Source: Trinickia terrae
Lineage (GTDB): Bacteria; Pseudomonadota; Gammaproteobacteria; Burkholderiales; Burkholderiaceae
Assembly: GCF_005144415.1 (NCBI RefSeq)
Contig: NZ_SWJE01000012.1
Coordinates: 186,001 to 250,000 of the forward strand
Direction: 5' to 3'
Length of the DNA stretch: 64,000 nt
Shown one piece after another: positions 28,608 through 38,260 of this stretch (the stretch's first letter is position 1; every line of letters begins with the position of its first letter). The position numbers were made by a program, and so were the translations under genes. The notes beneath the pieces were generated by a model. It worked only from the letters and a program-made list of their open reading frames with translations, was not told where the DNA came from and made no database searches.

Positions 28608-29852
28608 ATGAAAAGAACGTATAAAGCCACATTCGTGATTGCAGCCGCTTTCTCTTTTTCGGCGATATCCGCCGGAGCACAAACGTTGGCGACGGGCGAC
28701 AGCCGAACCGTCACACAGCCCGCTTATCCCGGTGTCTGCACCACGCTTTATGCAAATTACTCGAGTTCGCAACGGTCCTCGCCGCCGACTTCCGACGATA
28801 CCAGCCGCATCCAGCAGCAATTGAACAATTGCGCGGGAACCGGAAAGAGCGTCGTGCTGGCGCCATCGGGCTCCAACGATGCTTTTTATACCGGGAGCCT
28901 GACGATCAACGGCGCCGGCCTGGTCATCAGCTCGGGAACGACCTTGTACGGCAACAGCTACTCCAGCAGCGCCCAGTTGTTGTCATTCTCGGGTACTGAC
29001 GCATCGTTGATGGGCCCTGGAACAGTCGACGGCCGGGGCGATCTCATCAGCGGAACGCCGCGGCTCGTGCAGGCCAGCAATATCTCCAACTTCATCGTCT
29101 ACAACGTGACGCTGGCCCAGGCGGCCCACCCCAATCTGTATGTGGAAGGCGGCAGCGGCTTCACCGCGTGGGGTGTCTCCATCCGCACCCCTGCAACACG
29201 CAAGAACGCCGACGGCATCGACATCGACAGCCTCACCAACGCCACCGTCACGCAGTCCGACATCGAGGCCGGCGACGACGGCATCGCGGTCAAGACCAAC
29301 TCCGGAAACATCTCGAACGTCACCGTTTCGAACACCAAGCTGCATGGGACGCACGGCCTCTCCGTCGGCAGCATCGACAAGAACACTGTCTCCAACATTC
29401 TTTTCCAGAACAACTATGTCTACGGGAAAGATCTGAGCGGGACGGCATCGACCGACGCCAACGGCATCAACGTCAAGACCGGCCCGTGCTCGCTGACGGT
29501 GCAGCAGGTGAGCTACGTCAATACCTGCATGATCAACGTCAAGCACCTGGTCGTCATGGACACCAACTACAACACCTGCACGACAGGCGGCAGTCCATCG
29601 TTGTCGAACATCGTCGTCAACGGCGCTTACTCCACCGAGTCGGTCTCGGGCGCCTATACGAAGATCGACGGACGCAATTCGAGTTACCCGGTCGGCGCCT
29701 ATCTGGCCAATGTCAGCCTCGACGCGACCGCGCAAAGCGGCGACCAGTACGCCAAGGTCGGCTTGGACAATTCGAACGACACGCCTTCGGGAACCGGCGT
29801 CTCCACGTCCAGCTTCACGATGACCGGCAGTGTGCCGAGCTGCTCGTTCTAA
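28608..29852 (+). CDS. GH28 polygalacturonase, secreted
   Basis: A 414-residue GH28 enzyme with a Sec signal peptide (MKRTYKATFVIAAAFSFSAI...GAQ). Catalytic motifs are NADGIDIDSLTNATV, AGDDGIAVKTN and GTHGLSVGSI, with GPGTVDGRGD earlier in the helix. It resembles the PehA-type endo-polygalacturonases of Burkholderia and Ralstonia. The ATG at 28608 has AGGAG upstream; an open frame begins 33 codons earlier inside the previous gene's end. It is 92 bp after the first GH28 gene and probably co-expressed. Together they would release oligo- and mono-galacturonate for the TRAP and uronate genes. Confidence 0.92.
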   Translation: MKRTYKATFVIAAAFSFSAISAGAQTLATGDSRTVTQPAYPGVCTTLYANYSSSQRSSPPTSDDTSRIQQQLNNCAGTGKSVVLAPSGSNDAFYTGSLTINGAGLVISSGTTLYGNSYSSSAQLLSFSGTDASLMGPGTVDGRGDLISGTPRLVQASNISNFIVYNVTLAQAAHPNLYVEGGSGFTAWGVSIRTPATRKNADGIDIDSLTNATVTQSDIEAGDDGIAVKTNSGNISNVTVSNTKLHGTHGLSVGSIDKNTVSNILFQNNYVYGKDLSGTASTDANGINVKTGPCSLTVQQVSYVNTCMINVKHLVVMDTNYNTCTTGGSPSLSNIVVNGAYSTESVSGAYTKIDGRNSSYPVGAYLANVSLDATAQSGDQYAKVGLDNSNDTPSGTGVSTSSFTMTGSVPSCSF

Positions 29853-29931
29853 CCCCCGTCATATCGATGCAAGCAGCCATGCGGCGGGAGCGATGCGCGC
29901 CCCGTCTGCGTGGCTTCTGAATGGAGTATCC

Positions 29932-30720
29932 ATGCGGACTCGATGCGAAGGCGGACAAGCCGGATATATGTGGCGTCTGTGCGTAGGCGCTGCGGCGATC
30001 CTCGCCTTGTCGATAGCGATAGGCGTGGTCCGCACTCGGCATGCCGAGCCGGACACCACGGCAACGAGCCAAGGGCTCGCGCCGGGCCCGGCGTCCGCCC
30101 CTTTCGCACCCAACCCCTTTCCCGGGACCGCGCAAGGCATTGCGCCCGCCGATTCAGGCCTGGCTGTCACGGAAAATCACGAGCTGATCGTCAATTCCGC
30201 ATTGCTCGATCTGATCAATTTCTTTCTGCTGGGGCAGCAGGACGGCGATCGCGCAGATCAATTGAAGGCCTACCTGAAAGCCAATCTGCCTTCGCCCGCC
30301 AACAGCGAAGCGGTACGAATCGTCGGGCGTTATCAGGCTTACATGAAAGCGCATGACGATTTGCTGGCGGCCCAGAATCTGGGCGACGCCACCGATGCCT
30401 CCACGGTCGATATCGATCGCATTGCGATCTGGCGTCAGCAACGCGACCGCCTGCGGCAAAGCATGCTCGGCGCACAGGTTGTGCAAGCCTGGTATCAGAA
30501 CGACGACGCGCAACTGGATCAGGTTATCGGGGAGTGGCGGCAGCGCGCTGAAGATGACCAGGCGTCATCGTCGTCCGCGCCGGAGTCCCGATATCCCGTC
30601 CCGCATTGGCTCGACAAGCGCGACGAAGAACATCATCGCAGGTACATGCTCGAAGTCCTGGAAAAGGCTGTCACGAGCTATGACAGGCTGGGCCGCGAAG
30701 GGCGGCAACGGGCGGAGTGA
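29932..30720 (+). CDS. Lipase chaperone (Lif)-like membrane-anchored protein
   Basis: A 262-residue protein with one N-terminal membrane anchor (CVGAAAILALSIAIGVV), a Pro/Ala-rich linker, then a helical region. The segment NSALLDLINFFLLGQQDGDR, followed by AVRIVGRYQAYMKAHDDLL, resembles the first mini-domain of lipase-specific foldases, which fold secreted lipases in the periplasm. It is shorter than typical Lif proteins (about 330-350 residues), and the long middle helices seem reduced. No lipase gene is adjacent; the neighbours are polygalacturonases. It could instead be a helical protein of different role. The ATG at 29932 is supported by GGAG upstream. Confidence 0.45.
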   Translation: MRTRCEGGQAGYMWRLCVGAAAILALSIAIGVVRTRHAEPDTTATSQGLAPGPASAPFAPNPFPGTAQGIAPADSGLAVTENHELIVNSALLDLINFFLLGQQDGDRADQLKAYLKANLPSPANSEAVRIVGRYQAYMKAHDDLLAAQNLGDATDASTVDIDRIAIWRQQRDRLRQSMLGAQVVQAWYQNDDAQLDQVIGEWRQRAEDDQASSSSAPESRYPVPHWLDKRDEEHHRRYMLEVLEKAVTSYDRLGREGRQRAE

Positions 30721-30925
30721 TCGCGACGCCGCATCGTCGCAACCGCCGCCATCGCAGCCGCCCCCTCTGCCCAAATGCGCAATGCAGATAACGGTATGAG
30801 AAAGCATTGGTTCGGGTTCGTGCCCGCCTCATCGACAATTCCCGTTCACGTCAAAGCGCTGCACGCCTGTTCCCGGCGCGAGCCTGCGCACGCCGCGACT
30901 CACCCGACCGCACGACTCATCCGCC

Positions 30926-31786
30926 ATGCACAACCGATCGACCCGCCCCTCTCTCGCGCGCCGCCTTAGCCGGGCGTCATTCGCCGCGCTCGCCCTGGCA
31001 AGCGCCTTCGCCGCCAATACATCCCGAGCCGACGCCACGCTCGACCGCATTCACGAACGCCACAAGATCGTCGTCGGCGTGATCCTGTCCGGCCCGCCGT
31101 TCGGCTCGCTCGACCCGGCCACGCAGAAGCCCGTCGGCTTCAACGTCGATCTCGCGCAGGATCTCGCCAAACGTCTTGGCGTCGAGCTGGAAATGACGCC
31201 CGTGCAGCCGTCCAATCGCGTCCAGTTCCTGCAGCAAGGGAAGGTGGACGCGCTGATCGCCAACATGGAAGTCACCAAGGAACGCGCTGAAATCCTCTCC
31301 TATCCGCCGACACCATTCGAGGAAATCGGCGGTGCGCTCATCACCCGCAAGGACAGCGGCATCAAGACCTGGAACGACGTGCGCGGCAAGGCCGTGTGCG
31401 TCTCGCAAGGGAGCAACTACGCGAAGCCGCTGGCCGACGAGTACGGCGCGCAGGTCAAGGCCTTCCGCGGGCAGCCCGAATCGCTGCTGGCGCTGCGCGG
31501 CAACAACTGCGCCGCGGCCGTGCACGTCGCGCCGACGCTGCGCCTGCTCGTCGCGAGCAATCCGGACTGGAAGGACTACACGATCCCCGCGCCGAACGAT
31601 TTGATTCCGTCGCCGTCGGTGATCTGGGTGCGCAAGGGCGAGACCGATACGCAAAACGCCTTCGAAAAGATCGTCGAGGAATGGCATCGCAGCGGCTGGC
31701 TGATCGATACCGAGCGCAAACACGGCATGCAGCCTTCGCAAGCCGTGCTCGACCTGCACGCGAAGTTCAAGGCGCAGCGCACATGA
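30926..31786 (+). CDS. ABC transporter substrate-binding protein (polar amino-acid type)
   Basis: A 286-residue periplasmic protein with a signal peptide (RRLSRASFAALALASAFAAN) and the SBP family 3 fold. Fold motifs include KIVVGVILSGPPFGSLDP, then GFNVDLAQDLAKRLG and QQGKVDALIANMEVTKERAE. It should capture an amino acid or a related small zwitterion for the two permeases and the ATPase encoded directly downstream. Its stop overlaps the first permease start (ATGA). The neighbouring FMN monooxygenase and MmgE/PrpD genes suggest an unusual organic substrate, perhaps sulphur- or nitrogen-containing, but the ligand is not determined. Confidence 0.9.
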   Translation: MHNRSTRPSLARRLSRASFAALALASAFAANTSRADATLDRIHERHKIVVGVILSGPPFGSLDPATQKPVGFNVDLAQDLAKRLGVELEMTPVQPSNRVQFLQQGKVDALIANMEVTKERAEILSYPPTPFEEIGGALITRKDSGIKTWNDVRGKAVCVSQGSNYAKPLADEYGAQVKAFRGQPESLLALRGNNCAAAVHVAPTLRLLVASNPDWKDYTIPAPNDLIPSPSVIWVRKGETDTQNAFEKIVEEWHRSGWLIDTERKHGMQPSQAVLDLHAKFKAQRT

Positions 31787-32529
31787 GCGCGGGGCCGCTC
31801 GAATCCGCCGTCGCCGCGCTCGGCAAGCTCGGGCTCGACTACCGCTTCGCGCTCGCCGCCGACGAGCGCGCGTCGTTCCTGCACGGCATGCTCGTCACGC
31901 TCGAGCTGTCCGCCGCGGCCACGGCCGGCAGTCTCGCCGCCGGCGTCGCGCTCGCGGCCATGCTGCGCTCGCCGAGCGCGGCGCTTGCGCGTCCCGCGCG
32001 CGTCTTCGTCGAACTCACGCGCAATACGCCCTCGCTCGTGCAGCTCTTCTGCGCGTTTCTCGTCCTGAACATGCTGCTCAGCACGGCGCTGCGCAACCTG
32101 GGCGGGGTCAATCCGCTGACGCCCTTCGTCTGGAGTGCCGTGGTGATCTCGCTGCATCAGGGCGCCTTCCACGCGGAGGCGTTGCGCGCGGGCATCGAAG
32201 CGGTGCCGCGCGCGACCGTCGAGGCGGCGCAGTCGCTCGGCTACAGCCGGCGGCAGCGGCTATGGACCGTGCAGCTGCCGCTCGCGCTGCGCTTCGCGCT
32301 GCCGTCGCTCGTCAACAACCTCGTCGACCTCGTGAAGATGACGACCATCGCCTCCGCGATCGCGGTCGGCGACGTTACTTATGCTTCGATCATGATCTGG
32401 ACGCAGCGCGACAACGTGCTCGAGCTGATGATCCTGATCCTGCTGTTTTTCGGCGCGCTCACGTTCGCCGTGAACCGCGCGGGCCGCTGGCTCGAAGCGC
32501 GCTTGAGGATCGCCGGCTATGGCCACTGA
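31783..32529 (+). CDS. ABC transporter permease (HisQ/M type), first
   Basis: A 248-residue inner-membrane permease with about five helices. The EAA loop reads EALRAGIEAVPRATVEAAQSLGYSR in outline, the contact site for the ATPase. FVELTRNTPSLVQLFCAFLV is the usual RNTPLLVQLF-type family motif. The ATG at 31783 overlaps the preceding stop, and the gene overlaps the next permease by 11 bp, so the cluster is translationally coupled. Confidence 0.93.
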   Translation: MSAGPLESAVAALGKLGLDYRFALAADERASFLHGMLVTLELSAAATAGSLAAGVALAAMLRSPSAALARPARVFVELTRNTPSLVQLFCAFLVLNMLLSTALRNLGGVNPLTPFVWSAVVISLHQGAFHAEALRAGIEAVPRATVEAAQSLGYSRRQRLWTVQLPLALRFALPSLVNNLVDLVKMTTIASAIAVGDVTYASIMIWTQRDNVLELMILILLFFGALTFAVNRAGRWLEARLRIAGYGH

Positions 32530-33331
32530 GCCGCTTTCCGCCGCCCAGGCGGACGCACCACGCAGCGGACGGCCCGGCGCGCTCGCCGCCGTCCTCGCGA
32601 CGGGCGCATTGCTCGCGCTCGCGGAGCGCGAGCTTCTTCACAGCGCCGCCGCGAGCGCCATGTTGTCCGCGTTCGTCACCTGGCTGCCCGCGCTCGGCAA
32701 GGCGCTGTGGGTCAACGTCGAGATCAGCCTCGCGGCGATTGCGCTCGGCACGCTCGCGGGCCTCGCGCTCGGGCCGCTGCTGCTCTCGCCGGTGCGCATC
32801 GCGAGGCTCGCCGCGCGCGCCTACGTGCAGGCGTTTCGCAACGCGCCGCTGCTCGTGCTGATCTATTTCTCGACTTACGTGTTCCCGTTCGAGATCACGC
32901 TCGGCCACCATGCCGTACCGTTTCCCGACTGGCTGAAAGTGACGCTCGGCCTCGCGTTCCCGGCCAGCGCGAACGTGGCCGAGATCTTTCGCGGCGCGAT
33001 CCAGTCGATCCCGCACGCGCAGTGGGACGCGGCGCGTTCGCTCGCGTTCAGCCCCGCGCAGGTGTACCGCTGGATCATCCTGCCGCAGTGTGTGAAGCGC
33101 ATGCTGCCGCCGTGGATGAACCTCTATGCGAGCATCACGATGGGCACCGCGCTCGCGTCGCTGGTCGGCGTGCACGACCTGCTCGATACCGCGCAGGTCG
33201 CGAGCAACACCGTCGCGCGCGCCGACTTCACCGTGCTCGTCTACTTCGCCGTGCTCGGCCTGTTCTTCTTCTATTGCTATCCGATTGCGCGCTTCACGCG
33301 CCACCTCGAAAAACGCCATGCCTTCAGCTGA
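32519..33331 (+). CDS. ABC transporter permease (HisQ/M type), second
   Basis: A 270-residue permease with family motifs AYVQAFRNAPLLVLIYF and an EAA loop, EIFRGAIQSIPHAQWDAARS. It would form a heterodimer with the preceding permease. It overlaps the upstream gene by 11 bp and the ATPase gene by 14 bp. Confidence 0.93.
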   Translation: MATEPLSAAQADAPRSGRPGALAAVLATGALLALAERELLHSAAASAMLSAFVTWLPALGKALWVNVEISLAAIALGTLAGLALGPLLLSPVRIARLAARAYVQAFRNAPLLVLIYFSTYVFPFEITLGHHAVPFPDWLKVTLGLAFPASANVAEIFRGAIQSIPHAQWDAARSLAFSPAQVYRWIILPQCVKRMLPPWMNLYASITMGTALASLVGVHDLLDTAQVASNTVARADFTVLVYFAVLGLFFFYCYPIARFTRHLEKRHAFS

Positions 33332-34172
33332 ATCCCGCCCCGCGCCAGCGCTCGTGAGGCTGCGCGACGTCCACTTGTCGTTCGGCGCAAGTCCCGTGCT
33401 CAAGGGCATCGACCTCGACGTGTTCCGCGGCCAGGCCGTGACCATCATCGGGCCGTCCGGGTCCGGCAAGTCGACGATCCTGCGCTGCATCACCGGCTTG
33501 CTGCGCCCGCAGCGCGGCACGATCGAAGTCGACGGCACGCGTGCGGACCTGCTGAGCTCGGAGCGCGACGAAATCGAATTGCGCAAGCGGGTCGGCTTCG
33601 TCTTCCAGCAGTACAACCTGTTTCCGCATCTGAGCGTGCTGGACAATCTCGTCGTCGCGCCCGTCAGGATTCTCGGCCGCGACAAGGCGAGCGCGAAGCG
33701 CACTGCGTATGAGCTATTGGAAAAAGTGCGGCTCGCGGACAAAGCGCACGCCTATCCGGGCCAGCTCTCCGGCGGCCAGCAGCAGCGCGTGGCCATCGCG
33801 CGGGCGCTGGCGATGCAGCCGGACCTGATCCTGTTCGACGAAGTGACCTCGGCGCTCGATCCGGAGACCGTCGGCGAAGTGCTCACGGTGATCCGCGAGC
33901 TGGTGAGGGACGGCATGACCTGCGTGCTCGTCACGCACGAGATGCGTTTTGCCGAGGAGGTCAGCGATGCGGTGTATTTCACGGAAAGCGGTGTGATCGT
34001 CGAGCACGGCCCCGCGAACCGCGTGTTTCATGCGCCTGCGAATCCGCGCACGCGCGAATTCCTTGCGCGCGCAACCGATCCGGCACAGCGTGCGCAGCAC
34101 GCTCAGGGTCGCGCGGACCGGGCAGCGGCCCGCACGGCGCTTCCGCTCGAACTGCGCAATTTCGCGATCTGA
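33318..34172 (+). CDS. ABC transporter ATP-binding protein (polar amino-acid type)
   Basis: A 284-residue ATPase with Walker [10 protein letters not shown], signature [15 protein letters not shown] and Walker [15 protein letters not shown], plus the D-loop and switch His (VTHEMRF). It energises the two permeases. The ATG at 33318 lies inside the end of the second permease gene. About 30 residues after the ATPase core ([20 protein letters not shown]) are an extra tail of unknown role. Confidence 0.95.
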   Translation: MPSAESRPAPALVRLRDVHLSFGASPVLKGIDLDVFRGQAVTIIGPSGSGKSTILRCITGLLRPQRGTIEVDGTRADLLSSERDEIELRKRVGFVFQQYNLFPHLSVLDNLVVAPVRILGRDKASAKRTAYELLEKVRLADKAHAYPGQLSGGQQQRVAIARALAMQPDLILFDEVTSALDPETVGEVLTVIRELVRDGMTCVLVTHEMRFAEEVSDAVYFTESGVIVEHGPANRVFHAPANPRTREFLARATDPAQRAQHAQGRADRAAARTALPLELRNFAI

Positions 34173-34232
34173 GGCAACGGGGCCGCGGCACTTGCGAACG
34201 GCGCGGCCGATTCCTGAGCCGCGCTGTTCTCG

Positions 34233-35564
34233 TCAACCCGCCGCGTACCGGCTCGCCGGCCTGGGCAACCCGAGGTGACCGCGCAGCGTCGCCCCGCTGT
34301 ACTCGGTGCGGAACAAGCCGCGCCGCTGCAATTCCGGCACGACGCCCTCGACGAAATCGTCGAGCCCGCCCGGAAAGTACGGCGGCATGATGTTGAAGCC
34401 GTCCGCCCCTTCGCCCACGAACCATTCTTCGAGCGCATCCGCCACCTGCTCCGCCGTCCCCCAGACGATCCGGTGCCCGCGCGCGCCCGCGACCAGGTGA
34501 TAGAGCTGGCGCAACGTGAGGTTGTCGCGGCGCGCGAGATCGGTCAGCAGCCTGGCGCGGCTCTTGAGCTGGTCGGATTCCGGCAGCTCGGGAAGCGGCC
34601 CATCGAGCGGATAGCCGGACACGTCATGCCCCAATCGATCGGAGAGCAGCGTCAGCGCGCCCGACGTATCGGTCCACTGCTGCAGCGCCTCGTACTTGTC
34701 CTTCGCTTCCTGCTCGGTCTTGCCGATCACCGGAAACACGCCCGGCATCACGTGCAGCGCCTCGCCCTCGCGTCCGTGCTTCGCGAGCCGCCCCTTGAGG
34801 TCGCGATAGAAGATGCGCGCCTCGTCGAGCGTCTGCTGCGCGGTGAACACCACTTCCGCGGTGCGCGCGGCCAGATCCTGGCCCGGCCCGGACGAGCCCG
34901 CCTGGATCACGACCGGATGGCCCTGAGGCGGCCGCGATGCGTTGAGCGGCCCCTTCACCGAGAAGAAGCGTCCGCGGTGGTCGAGCGTATGGACCTTCGC
35001 CGGATCGAAGTAGACGCCCGCCGCCTTGTCGCGCACGAGCGCGTCGTCGTCCCAGCTGTCCCACAGGCCTCTGACGACGTCGACGAACTCGCCCGCCATC
35101 TCGTAGCGCAAGGCGTGATCGGGATGGTTGCCGCGCGTGAAGTTGGCGGCGGTGCGGTCGTAGGAGGTCGTCACCACGTTCCAGGCCGCGCGGCCTTGGC
35201 TCAGGTGATCGAGCGACGCGAACGCGCGCGCGACGTGATACGGCTCGCTGTAGGTCGTCGAGGCGGTGGCCGCGAGGCCGATGTGGCGCGTCACCATCGC
35301 GAGCGCCGACAGCAGGCACAGCGGCTCGAGGCGCATCGCCATCGACGGATGCGCATCCGGGCCGCTCGTCAGGCCGTCTGCGAGGAACACCATGTCGAAC
35401 TTCGCGCGCTCGGCGGTCTGCGCGATGCGCTGCATCAGCGCGAAGTTCTCGCTGCCCGCTTCGGCGTCCGGGTGGCGCCAGCCAGCGACGTGGTGTCCCG
35501 CGCCCTGGATGAAGAGTCCGAGGCGCATTTGCCGTTTTGCGGCGGAAAGGTGAGGCGTGCTCAT
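34233..35564 (-). CDS. FMN-dependent monooxygenase (NtaA/SnaA/DszA family)
   Basis: A 443-residue luciferase-like flavin monooxygenase. Motifs typical of the NtaA/SnaA/DszA group are MRLGLFIQGAGHHVAGWRHP, SQGRAAWNVVTTSYDRTAAN and QAGSSGPGQDLAARTAEVVF. Enzymes of this group use reduced FMN from a separate reductase to attack nitrilotriacetate, sulphones or similar substrates. It is convergent with the ABC importer and overlaps the MmgE/PrpD gene by 4 bp, so these two are an operon. The substrate is unknown; import followed by oxidative cleavage of a sulphur or amino-polycarboxylate compound would fit. Confidence 0.9.
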   Translation of the reverse strand: MSTPHLSAAKRQMRLGLFIQGAGHHVAGWRHPDAEAGSENFALMQRIAQTAERAKFDMVFLADGLTSGPDAHPSMAMRLEPLCLLSALAMVTRHIGLAATASTTYSEPYHVARAFASLDHLSQGRAAWNVVTTSYDRTAANFTRGNHPDHALRYEMAGEFVDVVRGLWDSWDDDALVRDKAAGVYFDPAKVHTLDHRGRFFSVKGPLNASRPPQGHPVVIQAGSSGPGQDLAARTAEVVFTAQQTLDEARIFYRDLKGRLAKHGREGEALHVMPGVFPVIGKTEQEAKDKYEALQQWTDTSGALTLLSDRLGHDVSGYPLDGPLPELPESDQLKSRARLLTDLARRDNLTLRQLYHLVAGARGHRIVWGTAEQVADALEEWFVGEGADGFNIMPPYFPGGLDDFVEGVVPELQRRGLFRTEYSGATLRGHLGLPRPASRYAAG

Positions 35565-36949
35565 GCGTGAATCCTGGGGAATGCTTGAAAGAGGATGGCG
35601 AGGTCGCCGGCCGTCTCCATCGTGTCGACGAAGGCAGGCAGCGTCGCGAACGCGGGATCGTGGCCGACGGCGTCGGCGAACTTGGCGCGCAGGTCGTCTG
35701 CGCTATGCAGCCGGTCGGTCTTGTGACGCAGCACCGCGCCGCCGCGCAGTGTGATTTCCACCGTCGAGAAGCGCGTGGCGGGATCGGTCGATGCGCGCGG
35801 CGCGGTGGCGTCGTACGCGCGCGTCACGCGCTGCGCGAATGCGGCGAGGTCGGCGCGCACCGGCACATCGGCGAACGTCGCGACAGAGAGCGCGCCGTCG
35901 ATCAACGCCGCGGCCAGCGCGTACTCGACGCTGAAGCGCCCTTCGAGCCCGGTGGACGGCGCGCGGTGCGAAAGGGGCGTGTCGCCGCCGGGCGGAAACG
36001 TCACGACGGCGCGCTCGATATCGCCCGGCGCGAGACGATGCGCCTCGCGCAACGTCAACGCCGCGTGCACCGCATAGTGCGTGGCCGTGCAGCACGGCCA
36101 CGGCTTGAAGTACAAGCCGGGCGCGACGATCTGCCAGGGCGCCCCCCAGCCTTCGAGCGCGCGCTCCGGCTGCGCCGCGCCGTCGCCGAACACGGCGAAG
36201 AAGCCTTCCGGGCCGTCGAGCGCCGCGGGCGAGCCCTGCAAGCCCGCCGCCGCGAGCCGCGCCGAGAGCAAGCCCGCGCGGGCGGCCTGCCCGGCGTGGA
36301 GCGGTTTCGCTTCGCTGCCGAATTGCAGACGCAAGCCGGCCGCTTGCGTGGCCGCGAGACCGAGCGCGTTGTCGATCGCGGCGGCGTCGAGCCCGAGCAG
36401 GAACGATGCGGCGGCAGCCGCGCCCAGCGCACCGAGCGTCGCCGTGTTGTGAAAGCCGCGCTCGTAGTGGCGGCTGCCGAGCGCGAGGCCCAGGCGCGCC
36501 ATCGTCTCGACGCCGACGACGTACGCCGCGAGCAGATCGTACGCGCTGCGGCGCTCGGTCTGCGCGAGCGCGAAGAGTGCCGGCAGCAGCACGGTGCTTG
36601 GGTGGCCGCGCACGCTGCTGTGCACGTCGTCGTAATCGAGCGCGTGGCCCGCGTAGCCGTTGACGAGCGCCGCATCGAGCGCGTTGAGCGAGTGAGGACG
36701 GCCGGTTTCCGGATGGCCGATGACGGCGGCGTCGCCTCGGCTGCCTTCGCCGATCACGGCAAGCAGCTTGCGATAGCCGGCGTCGTTCGCGCCGGCAAAG
36801 GCAGCCGCCAGGAAATCGAGCACGCCGCGCCGCGCGGCGGCGATGGCGGCGGCATCGTTAAGCGGCGCTGCGCGCGCGATCGCGGCCGCGAGCCGGCGCG
36901 TGACGCCTGCGCCGGATTGCGCGGCAGCGGGAGAGGGAAAGCTGGACAT
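35561..36949 (-). CDS. MmgE/PrpD family protein
   Basis: A 462-residue protein of the MmgE/PrpD (2-methylcitrate dehydratase) fold. Typical segments are AGHALDYDDVHSSVRGHPST, GFHNTATLGALGAAAAASFL and FKPWPCCTATHYAVHAAL. Family members dehydrate or isomerise hydroxy-acids, but many in catabolic clusters have unknown substrates. No prpB/prpC genes are nearby, so a methylcitrate role is unlikely. The ATG at 36949 is preferred to a TTG further upstream. Its stop overlaps the start of the monooxygenase by four bases. Confidence 0.88.
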   Translation of the reverse strand: MSSFPSPAAAQSGAGVTRRLAAAIARAAPLNDAAAIAAARRGVLDFLAAAFAGANDAGYRKLLAVIGEGSRGDAAVIGHPETGRPHSLNALDAALVNGYAGHALDYDDVHSSVRGHPSTVLLPALFALAQTERRSAYDLLAAYVVGVETMARLGLALGSRHYERGFHNTATLGALGAAAAASFLLGLDAAAIDNALGLAATQAAGLRLQFGSEAKPLHAGQAARAGLLSARLAAAGLQGSPAALDGPEGFFAVFGDGAAQPERALEGWGAPWQIVAPGLYFKPWPCCTATHYAVHAALTLREAHRLAPGDIERAVVTFPPGGDTPLSHRAPSTGLEGRFSVEYALAAALIDGALSVATFADVPVRADLAAFAQRVTRAYDATAPRASTDPATRFSTVEITLRGGAVLRHKTDRLHSADDLRAKFADAVGHDPAFATLPAFVDTMETAGDLAILFQAFPRIHA

Positions 36950-37441
36950 GTTCGAGGCAGGCAAGATCGTCGAGAGGAGCGGCAAGCGCCGCAAGCGGGC
37001 GGGCGCACCGCTCGCCGCATCCTAGCGACGCCCGGCTTGCTTCACAAACAAGTTTTTCCGCTTTCGATATGGCGTTTTCAGCGAAGAGAAAACGGTGGTC
37101 CGGATCGGCAAGCGTCTCGAGGCGAAGCACGAGCCGAGCTATCAAAGATAGCCATTGCCTCCCTAGCAATTTCGCCATCCTTATCGATCTTTATCGCCTT
37201 CGGTTTGTGCCACCGATCGAAAACACCCGCCCGTTATCGTTCCGTCTTCATGGCATCGCTTCGCGACACCCGCCCCACTACCTCTCCAATGTGACAAATC
37301 CCTTTCAATGCAAGGTTGCAGCACCGCTCGCCGCCAACGCTGTCAACCCTGACAGGGTATGGATTCCCCCTTTCACATTCGTCTCAAGACGACGTTTCCG
37401 CATAGCAGTTGCACTGACAACCAACTCAACGCAGAGACGTC
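36950..37441. other. 492-bp divergent region upstream of the Crp-type regulator
   Basis: An intergenic stretch, A/T-richer in its right half, between the leftward MmgE/PrpD gene and the rightward R-body locus. It holds an inverted repeat at 37340-37355 and no supported coding sequence. Confidence 0.4.
37340..37355. promoter_or_regulatory. CTGTCA-N4-TGACAG palindrome upstream of the R-body regulator
   Basis: Perfect 6-bp arms around ACCC, 87 bp before the Crp-type gene. A plausible operator for that regulator (autoregulation) or a sigma-factor-associated site; no second copy was found before rebB. Confidence 0.35.
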
Positions 37442-38119
37442 ATGCCACCCGTCACCCACGCCAACTCGCTACGCTGCACACCGCTGCTACAAGGCCTGCC
37501 GGACAAGCTCCTGCTGCACATCGAAGAACACGTCACCCCCTGGCCCGATCACCGCAACCGCCTGCTGTTCTTCAAAGGCGATCCCGAGAACTTCATTGCC
37601 TTCGTCCACCGCGGCCACGTCTACCACACGCTGCACGAGCCCGGCGGACGCGAAATCATCCTCGACTACACGCTCGCGGGCGGCCTCGTCGGCGAAAGCG
37701 CGCTGCTTCACCCGCATGGGCGCAGCTTCAACGCCGAGCTGAGTCCGGATTGCCAGGTGTCGCTGATCCATTGCCAGCACTTCGCTCCGCTCCAGGCCGA
37801 TCCCGCCTTCATGATGCGCATCCAACAGCAGCTATGCGGCCGCCTCCAGCAACTCAGCGACTTCGTCGAATCGGCCTGCCTGTATCGGCTCGAAGCCAGG
37901 CTTGCGCGGCACCTGCTCACGCGGATGGAGGGCAGCGAGCAACGCGATGTCAGGCTCCCCGCCAACCAAAGCATCATGGCCGCCATGCTCAACGTCAGCC
38001 GTCCGCGGCTCAGTACGCTGCTGCAGCGGTGGCAGCGCGAAGGCCTGATCCGCCCGCATGCGCACATGCTGCGGATCGAGAACCCCGAGCGTTTGCGCCA
38101 CATCGCGGCCGAAGCGTGA
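37442..38119 (+). CDS. Crp/Fnr-family transcriptional regulator of the R-body locus
   Basis: A 225-residue regulator. Residues about 20-130 form a cyclic-nucleotide-binding-like beta-roll (KGDPENFIAFVHRGHVYHTL, then GGLVGESALLHPHGRSFNAEL). Residues about 150-225 are the Crp helix-turn-helix (QSIMAAMLNVSRPRLSTLLQ). The Fnr iron-sulphur cysteine cluster is absent and the cAMP-contact Arg-Ser pair is not clear, so the effector is unknown. It is the first gene of the reb locus, 141 bp before a sigma factor. Crp-type and sigma-factor genes accompany reb genes elsewhere, which supports a regulatory role here. Confidence 0.88.
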   Translation: MPPVTHANSLRCTPLLQGLPDKLLLHIEEHVTPWPDHRNRLLFFKGDPENFIAFVHRGHVYHTLHEPGGREIILDYTLAGGLVGESALLHPHGRSFNAELSPDCQVSLIHCQHFAPLQADPAFMMRIQQQLCGRLQQLSDFVESACLYRLEARLARHLLTRMEGSEQRDVRLPANQSIMAAMLNVSRPRLSTLLQRWQREGLIRPHAHMLRIENPERLRHIAAEA

Positions 38120-38260
38120 AGCCCGCGGGGCGCGCTCGCGCCTTGCACTCATGGCGAGGCGCCCTCTCTTTCGAATCCCGCCGTCACTGTTACGTACGCG
38201 ACTGCATTCCTCACACCATTACGCCGATTCTGCTGCTTCCACACCCACGGAGACCGCAGA

